Positions 57,459-64,000 of a stretch of DNA of 64,000 nucleotides are shown here, piece after piece. Location: assembly GCF_937988725.1 (NCBI RefSeq), contig NZ_CALKHS010000010.1:124001-188000 (forward strand), in the 5' to 3' direction. The stretch is from an uncultured Castellaniella sp. Lineage in GTDB: Bacteria; Pseudomonadota; Gammaproteobacteria; Burkholderiales; Burkholderiaceae_B. The notes under the pieces were generated by a model, which was not told the origin of the DNA, searched no databases, and saw only the letters and a program-made list of their open reading frames with translations. Each line of letters begins with the position of its first letter. Within the stretch, counting starts at the first letter, position 1. Made by a program: the position numbers and the translations under genes.

Positions 57459-58676
57459 ATGATCCACGGGAATTCCGCCCCGGATGCGAGCAGGAAGCGC
57501 GCCATTCCGCGCACGGTCTGGATGCTGGGCCTGGTCAGCCTGTTCATGGATCTGTCGTCGGAACTGATCCACAGCCTGCTGCCGATCTTCCTGGTGTCGG
57601 GCCTGGGGGCCAGCGTGCTGGCGGTGGGGGTGATCGAAGGCGTGGCCGAAGCCACGGCCATGATCGTCAAGGTCTTCTCGGGCGCCATCAGCGATTTCCT
57701 GGGCCGGCGTAAGGGCCTGCTGCTGGCGGGCTACGGCCTGGCCGCGCTCAGCAAGCCCCTGTTCCCCCTGGCGCAGACCGTGGACATGGTCTTTGCCGCC
57801 CGCTTCATCGACCGGATCGGCAAAGGCGTCCGGGGCGCGCCGCGCGACGCCCTGGTGGCCGACGTCACGCCGCCGGCGATCCGCGGCGCGGCCTTCGGGC
57901 TGCGCCAGTCCATGGACACCGTGGGCGCGGTCCTGGGGCCGGCGATGGCGGTCGTCCTGATGCTGGTCTTCACGGATATCCGGCACGTCCTGTGGTTCGC
58001 CGTGGTTCCGGGCGTCGTCGCCATGGGGCTGCTGTTCTGGGGCGTGCACGAGGCGCGCGCGGACCGGGACGAGGCGAAACCGTTCCGCTCGCCCATCCGC
58101 TGGCGCGCGTCGCGCGACTTCGGCGCCGCCTACTGGCGGGTGGTGGCGATCGGCGCGGTGTTCACGCTGGCGCGCTTCAGCGAGGCGTTCCTGATCCTGC
58201 GCGGAGAAGACATGGGCCTGAGCGCCGCCTGGGCGCCCATCGTGCTGATCGTGATGTCGCTGTTCTTCACGCTGTCGGCCTATCCGGCCGGCTGGCTGTC
58301 GGACCGCATGCCGCGCTCCGCCGTCCTGGCGGCCGGCCTGGTCCTGCTGGTGCTGGCCGACCTGGCCCTGGCGTTCAAGGCCGGCGGCGTCTGGTCGCTG
58401 CTGGCCGGCGCGGCGCTGTGGGGGCTGCACATGGGGTTCAGCCAGGGGATCCTGTCCGCCATGGTGGCGGACACCACACCGGCAGGCATGAAGGGCACGG
58501 CCTTCGGCATTTTCAACCTGGCCAGCGGCGTGTGCATGCTGCTGGCCAGCGTCCTGGCCGGCTGGCTGTGGCAGGCCTGGGGGCCGTCGACGACCTTCCT
58601 GGCCGGCGCCGCATTCGCCGCGGCGGCGCTGCTGGGACTGGGCGTGCCGGCGGGGCGCCGGCGCGGGGGCGGGTGA
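57459..58676 (+). CDS. MFS transporter
   Basis: 405 residues, about 12 helices. MFS loop motif GAISDFLGRRKGLLLAGYGL and the segment RFIDRIGKGVRGAPRDALVADVTP suggest the subgroup of uncharacterised or macrolide/fosmidomycin-type exporters that share 'GxRGAPRDALVAD'. Substrate unknown. Ten bases after rlmD. Confidence 0.9.
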   Translation: MIHGNSAPDASRKRAIPRTVWMLGLVSLFMDLSSELIHSLLPIFLVSGLGASVLAVGVIEGVAEATAMIVKVFSGAISDFLGRRKGLLLAGYGLAALSKPLFPLAQTVDMVFAARFIDRIGKGVRGAPRDALVADVTPPAIRGAAFGLRQSMDTVGAVLGPAMAVVLMLVFTDIRHVLWFAVVPGVVAMGLLFWGVHEARADRDEAKPFRSPIRWRASRDFGAAYWRVVAIGAVFTLARFSEAFLILRGEDMGLSAAWAPIVLIVMSLFFTLSAYPAGWLSDRMPRSAVLAAGLVLLVLADLALAFKAGGVWSLLAGAALWGLHMGFSQGILSAMVADTTPAGMKGTAFGIFNLASGVCMLLASVLAGWLWQAWGPSTTFLAGAAFAAAALLGLGVPAGRRRGGG

Positions 58677-58735
58677 CAGGCTTCTTCGACGCATTGCCTC
58701 TAAAATGCGGCCTGATCCATTGCCCGCCCGCCGCC

Positions 58736-59473
58736 ATGCCCCTCGTCACCAACATCGCCGCCTACCTGTTCGTTTCCCTGGATGATCTGCCGGATCTGCG
58801 CGAGCGCATCATGGCCCGGATCCTGGCGCTGGGCCTGAAGGGCACGGTGCTGCTCGCGCCGGAAGGCATCAATGCATTCCTGGCGGGAGACAAGGACGGC
58901 ATCGAGGCGTTCCTGGACTGGCTGCGCGCGGATGCCCGCTTCGCGCCTCTGCAGGCCAAGTACAGCTATTCCGATGCCGTGCCCTTCCGGCGCGCGCGGG
59001 TCAGGATCAAGCGCGAGATCATCCGCATGAATCATCCGGCGATCCGGCCCGAAGCAGGGCGGGCGCCGGCGGTGGATGCGCCGACCCTGGCGCGCTGGCT
59101 GGCGCAGGGCCTGGATGACGAAGGGCGCGCAGTCGTGATGCTGGACACCCGCAACGGTTTCGAAGTGGATGCGGGCACATTCAGCCATGCCGTCGACTGG
59201 CGGCTGACGAAGTTTTCAGAATTTCCCGCGGCGGTTCGGGAGCATCGCGCTGAACTGGCGGGCAAGACGGTGGTCAGTTTCTGCACTGGCGGCATCCGCT
59301 GCGAAAAAGCCGCCATTTTCATGGCTGAAGAAGGCATCGACCACGTCTACCAGCTCGAAGGCGGCATCCTCAAATATTTCGAGGAAACCGGCGGCCCGGG
59401 GTTCGAAGGCCGCTGTTTCGTCTTCGACGAGCGTGAAGCGCTGGGGACGGACCTGGCCGTGCCGGCGGCTTAG
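58736..59473 (+). CDS. trhO: tRNA uridine(34) hydroxylase / rhodanese-like TrhO
   Basis: 245 residues (UPF0176, YceA). N-terminal ferredoxin-like domain (1-95) with LKGTVLLAPEGINAFLAG, and a rhodanese domain with active Cys in SFCTGGIRCEKAAIFM. TrhO makes the 5-hydroxyuridine at tRNA position 34. Convergent with argH; the gap has the palindrome GCGGACCGGTCCGC (59526-59539), possibly part of a terminator. Confidence 0.94.
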   Translation: MPLVTNIAAYLFVSLDDLPDLRERIMARILALGLKGTVLLAPEGINAFLAGDKDGIEAFLDWLRADARFAPLQAKYSYSDAVPFRRARVRIKREIIRMNHPAIRPEAGRAPAVDAPTLARWLAQGLDDEGRAVVMLDTRNGFEVDAGTFSHAVDWRLTKFSEFPAAVREHRAELAGKTVVSFCTGGIRCEKAAIFMAEEGIDHVYQLEGGILKYFEETGGPGFEGRCFVFDEREALGTDLAVPAA

Positions 59474-59561
59474 CAAGCGCCGAACAGCCACCGCGCCGCT
59501 TGCAGGCGGCGTGGATCCGTCAGGCGCGGACCGGTCCGCAGGGGCCGATCCGTGTCCGGAC

Positions 59562-60980
59562 TCATTTTTGCGTAGTGGCGTCCAGCACCCGTTGCGCTTC
59601 GATGCGCACGCGCTCGGGCGCGGTGCCGCCGATGTGCTTGCGGGCGGCGACCGAGCCTTCCAGCGTCAGCACCTGGAAGACGTCATCCTGGATGTCCGCG
59701 TGAAAGCCGCGCAGTTCGTCCAGCGACAGGTCGGCCAGGTCGCAGCCGCGCTGTTCGCAGGAACGCACGGCCAGCGCGACCGTTTCGTGGGCGTCGCGGA
59801 AAGGCACGCCGCGCTTGACCAGGTAGTCGGCCAGGTCCGTGGCGGTGGCGTAGCCCTGCAGCGCGGCCGCGCGCATGGCGTCGGCCTTGACGCGGATGCC
59901 GCCGATCATGTCGGCGAAGATCGTCAGCGTGTCGCGGATGGTGTCGGCGGTGTCGAACAGGCCTTCCTTGTCTTCCTGGTTGTCCTTGTTGTAGGCCAGG
60001 GGCTGGCCTTTCATCAGGGTCAGCAGGGCCACCAGATGGCCGTGGACGCGACCGGTCTTTCCCCGGGCCAGTTCGGGGACGTCGGGGTTCTTCTTCTGCG
60101 GCATGATGGAACTGCCGGTGCAGAAGCGGTCGGCCAGGTCGATGAAGCCGACGCGCGGGCTCATCCACAGGACCAGTTCTTCGGACAGGCGCGAGATGTG
60201 CGTCATGATCAGGGAGGCTGCCGCGCAGAATTCGATGGCGAAGTCGCGGTCGGACACGGCGTCCAGGGAATTGCGGCAGACCTCGTCGAAGCCCAGGGTG
60301 CGGGCGACCCGTTCGCGGTCGATGGGGTAGCTGGTGCCGGCCAGAGCGGCCGCGCCCAGCGGCAGGCGGTTGGTGCGGCGGCGGCAGTCGGCCAGGCGTT
60401 CGGCGTCGCGGCCGAACATTTCGGCATAGGCCAGCAGGTGATGGCCGAACGTTACGGGCTGGGCGACCTGCAGGTGGGTGAAGCCCGGCAGGATGGTGTC
60501 GGCGTGTTCCAGCGCCAGCGTGGCCAGGCGCGCGCGCAACTGGCTCAGCAGGTCGACGGCCAGGTCGATTTCGTGGCACAGCCACAGGCGGATGTCGGTC
60601 GCTACCTGGTCGTTGCGAGAGCGGCCGGTGTGCAGGCGCTTGCCGGCGTCGCCGATCAGTTCGACCAGCCGTTTTTCGATGTTCAGGTGCACGTCTTCCA
60701 GATCCAGCGACCACTGGAACCGGCCGGCCTGGATTTCCTGCAGGATCTGCGCCATGCCGCGCTGGATGTCGGCCAGGTCGGTCGCGCCGATGACGCCCAC
60801 CGCCGCCAGCATGTCGGCGTGCGCCAGGGATCCCTGGATGTCGAAGGCGGCCATGCGCTGGTCGAAGTTGACCGAAGCCGTGTAGCGCTTGACCAGGTCG
60901 GAGACGGGTTCGGAGAACCGCGCCGACCAGGCCTGGGATTTGTTGTCGAATTGATTGTGTGCGGATGGGGTATTGGACAT
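59562..60980 (-). CDS. argH: argininosuccinate lyase
   Basis: 472 residues. Last step of arginine synthesis: argininosuccinate to arginine and fumarate. The superfamily signature GSSIMPQKKNPDVPE is intact, with HTGRSRNDQVATD and TILPGFTHLQVAQPVTFGHH earlier. Divergent from glnB. Confidence 0.97.
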   Translation of the reverse strand: MSNTPSAHNQFDNKSQAWSARFSEPVSDLVKRYTASVNFDQRMAAFDIQGSLAHADMLAAVGVIGATDLADIQRGMAQILQEIQAGRFQWSLDLEDVHLNIEKRLVELIGDAGKRLHTGRSRNDQVATDIRLWLCHEIDLAVDLLSQLRARLATLALEHADTILPGFTHLQVAQPVTFGHHLLAYAEMFGRDAERLADCRRRTNRLPLGAAALAGTSYPIDRERVARTLGFDEVCRNSLDAVSDRDFAIEFCAAASLIMTHISRLSEELVLWMSPRVGFIDLADRFCTGSSIMPQKKNPDVPELARGKTGRVHGHLVALLTLMKGQPLAYNKDNQEDKEGLFDTADTIRDTLTIFADMIGGIRVKADAMRAAALQGYATATDLADYLVKRGVPFRDAHETVALAVRSCEQRGCDLADLSLDELRGFHADIQDDVFQVLTLEGSVAARKHIGGTAPERVRIEAQRVLDATTQK

Positions 60981-61063
60981 AGTGCGGAAATTATAAAGGA
61001 GGCATGACCTGCGCTATATTAAAAGCTTTTCAGCGGAAACCCGAGATCATGGCGCAGCCCGAC

Positions 61064-61402
61064 ATGAAGCAGATCACAGCCATCGTCAAGCCCTTCAAGC
61101 TCGACGAAGTGCGCGAAGCCCTGTCCGAACTGGGGGTGAACGGCCTGACCGTGACCGAAGTCAAAGGCTTTGGCCGGCAGAAAGGCCATACGGAACTGTA
61201 TCGCGGGGCCGAATACGTCGTCGACTTCCTGCCCAAGATCCGCATCGACGTGGTGGTGGCGGCGGATCAGACCGACGGGGTCATCGAGGCCGTCATCCGC
61301 GCGGCCCGCACCGGCAAGATCGGCGATGGCAAGATCTTCGTCACGCCGGTCGAACAGGCGATCCGCATTCGCACCGGGGAAACCGGCGTCGAGGCCCTGT
61401 AG
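61064..61402 (+). CDS. glnB: nitrogen regulatory protein PII
   Basis: 112 residues from MKQITAIVKPFKLDEV, the conserved start. An ATG five codons upstream (61049) has a slightly better ribosome context and could be used. T-loop QKGHTELYRGAEY with Y51, and GKIGDGKIFVTPVEQ. Second PII of the window, stand-alone and so assigned as GlnB. Its last 62 bases overlap the 3' end of converging ubiC. Confidence 0.95.
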   Translation: MKQITAIVKPFKLDEVREALSELGVNGLTVTEVKGFGRQKGHTELYRGAEYVVDFLPKIRIDVVVAADQTDGVIEAVIRAARTGKIGDGKIFVTPVEQAIRIRTGETGVEAL

Positions 61403-61949
61403 CGCCCGGCCGGGCGGCCAGCGACCAGAATGCCGGCAGGAAGTATTCCGCCACCAGCAGCGGCGCGCCCTGGCGCGTGAAGACCGAATGGCGGGCCTCG
61501 ATCATGCAGCCGGCCCGCGGCACCGCCCAGGGCGAATCCGCTTGGCGGGCCCGCAGACGGCCGAAGCGAAACGCGCTACGGCGGATCCGCGCATCCTGAT
61601 ACAGGATATCGGCCAGCGGCCGACCGCCCAGGCCGCGCATGGCTTTCCAGGCCCCCAGGCTGGCCGGCCAGGGCGTGAAGCTGCAGGCCTGCACGCAGGG
61701 GCTGCCGTCGATCGTCATCAGGATTTCGCGCCACCAGACGGCCGTGCCGGGCCGCAGGCCCGCTTCCGCCGCCCAGATGCGGGGCAGGGCGGCGACGGCT
61801 TCGCGGCGCACGAACAGACGGACTTCACCCAGCGCGCGCAGGCCCGCCGTCAGCGCGCCGGGCTGGCTCAGCCAGGTTCGCCGCAGGCCGTCCAGGCGGG
61901 AAGCGGGATGATCGCCCCACAGACGGGGGCTGGCGGTTTGCGGAGTCAT
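61341..61949 (-). CDS. ubiC: chorismate--pyruvate lyase UbiC
   Basis: 202 residues. Makes 4-hydroxybenzoate for ubiquinone. Family features: RLWGDHPASRLDGLRRTWL near the start, EAGLRPGTAVWWREILMTIDGSPCVQACS, and the conserved Glu in LLVAEYFLPAFWSL. A basic tail of about 25 residues after FWSL is encoded inside glnB sequence and probably has no function. Confidence 0.88.
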   Translation of the reverse strand: MTPQTASPRLWGDHPASRLDGLRRTWLSQPGALTAGLRALGEVRLFVRREAVAALPRIWAAEAGLRPGTAVWWREILMTIDGSPCVQACSFTPWPASLGAWKAMRGLGGRPLADILYQDARIRRSAFRFGRLRARQADSPWAVPRAGCMIEARHSVFTRQGAPLLVAEYFLPAFWSLAARPGATGPRRRFPRCECGSPVRPA

Positions 61950-61993
61950 CGGGGCGACACGATAGCACGGCGGACGCTACAATGCGCCCCATC

Positions 61994-62725
61994 ATGGAAC
62001 CAGTCCGAATTTCAAAATTGATGGCCCAGCGCGGCCTGTGCTCCCGCCGCGAGGCCGACGCCTACATCGAGCGCGGCTGGGTCCGCGTGGATGGCCAGAT
62101 CGTGCGCGAACTGGGCACCAAGGCGCTGCCCAATGCCCGCATTTCGCTGGAGCGGCAGGCGGCGCGGCGCCAGACCGACAAGGTTACGATCATCCTGAAC
62201 AAGCCCGTCGGCTACGTGTCGCACCAGGCCGACCATGGCTATCGCCTGGCGGCGTCCCTGGTGCGGGCGGATACCCAGTATCACGCAGGGCAGGCGCGGC
62301 GCGCCTTCGACCCGGCGCACGTGCGCGGCCTGGCGCCGGCGGGCCGCCTGGACATCGATTCCCAGGGGCTACTGGTGCTGACCCAGGACGGGCGCATCGC
62401 CCGCCAGCTGATCGGCGACGATTCCGGCATCGAAAAAGAATATCTGGTGCGGGTCGACGGCCGTCTGTCGTCCGGCGGCCTGGCGCTGCTGAATCACGGC
62501 CTGATGCTCGACGGCCAGGCGCTGCGCCCGGCCAAGGTCCGCTGGCAGAACGAGGACCAGCTGCACTTCATCCTGCGCGAGGGCCGCAAGCGGCAGATCC
62601 GGCGCATGTGCGAACAGGTCGGCCTGAAAGTCGTCGGCCTGAAGCGGGTGCGCATGGGGCAGGTCGTGCTGGGCGACCTGCCGCTGGGCCAGTGGCGCTA
62701 TCTGCGCGAAGGCGAACGCTTCTGA
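61994..62725 (+). CDS. rluF: 23S rRNA pseudouridine(2604) synthase RluF-type
   Basis: 243 residues. S4 domain at the N-terminus (RISKLMAQRGLCSRREADAYIERGWVRVDGQ), catalytic Asp in APAGRLDIDSQGLLVLTQDG, and C-terminal EGRKRQIRRMCEQVGLKVVGLKRVRMGQV typical of the RsuA/RluB/E/F group. A TACAAT -10 box at 61978-61983 would give a very short leader. Overlaps rlmJ by 28 bases at the 3' ends. Confidence 0.9.
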   Translation: MEPVRISKLMAQRGLCSRREADAYIERGWVRVDGQIVRELGTKALPNARISLERQAARRQTDKVTIILNKPVGYVSHQADHGYRLAASLVRADTQYHAGQARRAFDPAHVRGLAPAGRLDIDSQGLLVLTQDGRIARQLIGDDSGIEKEYLVRVDGRLSSGGLALLNHGLMLDGQALRPAKVRWQNEDQLHFILREGRKRQIRRMCEQVGLKVVGLKRVRMGQVVLGDLPLGQWRYLREGERF

Positions 62726-63681
62726 TGCTTGCGCTGCGGCGCCTGTCCGGCGGGCGGCCGTTCGCGGCGGCCTGATTCGCCGGATTCCTTCGTTTCCGCT
62801 GCCTTGACGGCGGCCTTGGCTGATCTGGCCTGCGCCACGGTCGTCAGGCCGAACTTCGCCTGATCGTCCTGGGCCAGGGCGGCCTGCAGCCAGGGCAGGG
62901 CTTCGCGCAATTCCTCTTCCAGGGTCCAGGGCGGGTTCACGATGAACATGCCGCTGCCGTGCATGCCCAGGCCGTCCGATGAAGGCTTGCGCACGGTCAG
63001 GCTGGCGTTCAGCCAGTCCACCGGCAGGCGTTCCAGGGAACGCGCCATTTCGTGGGCCTGGATGCGCTGCACCAGCGGATACCAGACGATGAAGCATCCC
63101 TGGGCGAAGCGTTGCAGGCCGTCCTTGACGGCCTGGATCACGTGCCGGTAATCCTGCTTGTTTTCGTAGGACGGGTCGATCAGGATCAGGCCGCGCCGGG
63201 GCGGCGGCGGCAGCAGGCGGTTCAGGCCGGCGAAGCCGTCTTCGCGGGCCACCGCCACCTGGCGAGGCGACGCATGCATCTGCCGGCGCAGCGTATCTTC
63301 CAGCACCTGGCCCTCGGTGGGATGCAGTTCGAACAGGCGCAGGCGGTCGTCGGGACGCATGGCGCGCAGCGCCAGACAGGGAGATCCGGGGTAGAGGTTG
63401 GCCACGCCGTCGGGATTGAAATCCTGGACGGCCCGCAGATAGCGCTCGATCAGCGCGGGCGGCCGGGGCGCGCCCAGCAGGCGGTCCAGGCCTTCTGCGA
63501 CTTCGCCGCTCTGGCCGGCCCAGTCGCCGTCCAGGGCGTACAGCCCGGCTCCGGCATGGGTGTCGATCACCCAATAGGGGGTGTCCTTGCGATTGAAGTA
63601 ATCCAGGATCTGCACCAGGATGGCGTGCTTCAGGACGTCGGCGTGGTTGCCGGCGTGAAAGGCGTGGCGGTAGCTGAACAT
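62698..63681 (-). CDS. rlmJ: 23S rRNA (adenine-2030-N6) methyltransferase RlmJ
   Basis: 327 residues against 280 in E. coli; the extra length is a basic, Ala/Lys-rich tail that runs into rluF. Start MFSYRHAFHAGNHADVLKH is diagnostic. The catalytic motif reads DPSYENKQDY, a variant of DPPY. Family member certain, activity likely. Confidence 0.95.
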   Translation of the reverse strand: MFSYRHAFHAGNHADVLKHAILVQILDYFNRKDTPYWVIDTHAGAGLYALDGDWAGQSGEVAEGLDRLLGAPRPPALIERYLRAVQDFNPDGVANLYPGSPCLALRAMRPDDRLRLFELHPTEGQVLEDTLRRQMHASPRQVAVAREDGFAGLNRLLPPPPRRGLILIDPSYENKQDYRHVIQAVKDGLQRFAQGCFIVWYPLVQRIQAHEMARSLERLPVDWLNASLTVRKPSSDGLGMHGSGMFIVNPPWTLEEELREALPWLQAALAQDDQAKFGLTTVAQARSAKAAVKAAETKESGESGRRERPPAGQAPQRKHQKRSPSRR

Positions 63682-63690
63682 GGACGCGGC

Positions 63691-64000
63691 TCAGGGGTTC
63701 AGGCGCGGGGCGCGGGGGCGGACGCTGTCCAGCGCGTCGGTGAAGACCGCCTGGCAGCCCCAGGACAGCAATTCGCGGGCGCGCTCCGCGTCGTTGACGG
63801 TCCAGACGGCCAGCGTGGCGCCCTGGTCCAGGATGTCGCGCACCACGGCCGGATCGGCGTGCCGCACGTCGATGTTCAGGCCGATGCAGCCCAGGCCGGT
63901 CTGCTTCGCTCTCCAGTCGGAAGGCACCGGGCCTTCGATGAGCAGGGCGCGGGGCAGGTCCGGGGCCGCCGTGCGGGCGGCTTCCAGGGACGTTTCGGAA
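63691..64000 (-). CDS. glycerophosphodiester phosphodiesterase (5' end outside window)
   Basis: 103 C-terminal residues of a GDPD TIM-barrel enzyme. Recognised from LPRALLIEGPVPSDWR, LGCIGLNIDVRHADPAVV and LAVWTVNDAERARELLSWGCQAVFTDALDSV, the end signature of UgpQ/GlpQ-like proteins. The N-terminus with the catalytic His/Glu lies beyond the right edge. Nine bases downstream is rlmJ in the same direction, so the two may be cotranscribed. Confidence 0.9.
   Translation of the reverse strand, partial: SETSLEAARTAAPDLPRALLIEGPVPSDWRAKQTGLGCIGLNIDVRHADPAVVRDILDQGATLAVWTVNDAERARELLSWGCQAVFTDALDSVRPRAPRLNP

Overview
The window is chromosomal DNA from a GC-rich betaproteobacterium, most likely a Burkholderiales member of the Alcaligenaceae type (Bordetella/Achromobacter/Castellaniella-like). 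The evidence is the gene families and their order (rpmI-rplT-pheS-pheT-ihfA-merR; trx-NCS2 permease-tsaD-plsY-surE-pcm-nlpD), the abundance of TRAP transporters, and dense four-base ATGA gene overlaps. The genus is an inference from family resemblance. No database search was possible.

Layout. 1-1600: glnK-amtB (amtB cut by the left edge) on the minus strand, with a perfect-looking sigma-54 promoter and two dyads resembling NtrC sites. 1600-4000: a small lipoprotein, comM/yifB and ubiK. 4000-9020: rpmI-rplT-pheS-pheT-ihfA-merR, with infC missing from its usual place and a structured leader there instead. 9035-10023: an ECF sigma/anti-sigma pair, divergent from an ATM1-type ABC exporter. 10139-18447: that exporter, then an Rrf2 regulator and sufB-C-D-S-U-T, a complete SUF iron-sulfur assembly operon using SufU. 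18548-20392: an EAL-CBS-GGDEF protein.

20495-28575 looks like an eroded genomic island. It begins at an intact tRNA-Pro(GGG), followed by a decayed tyrosine integrase, an unrecognised protein, a stress cassette (groES, groEL and three Hsp20 genes with heat-shock-type promoters), an IS3 remnant and a GAF-PAS-GGDEF-EAL protein. It ends at a degenerate copy of the tRNA-Pro 3' half. Its composition and intergenic spacing differ visibly from the core.

28639-36895 is a catabolic cluster under a strong promoter with an embedded palindrome. It encodes a ThDP enzyme of the sulfoacetaldehyde acetyltransferase-like type, a GMC oxidoreductase, a carboxymuconolactone-decarboxylase-like protein, an MBL-fold hydrolase, a DctPQM TRAP importer and a GntR/FCD regulator. 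The substrate is unknown. It is followed by a NADAR-PAS fusion protein (37078-37944), a BMP-family lipoprotein preceded by two perfect palindromes, and a GFA-family protein. A DctS/DctR-type two-component system (minus strand) then faces an orphan DctP and a second complete DctPQM system (42552-46579).

46711-64000 is ordinary core genome: pbpG, an MFS drug exporter, thioredoxin, a purine permease, tsaD, plsY, surE-pcm-nlpD, a PolB-like exonuclease, rlmD, an MFS transporter, trhO, argH, glnB (a second PII), ubiC, rluF, rlmJ and a truncated glycerophosphodiesterase. Several convergent pairs there overlap at their 3' ends.
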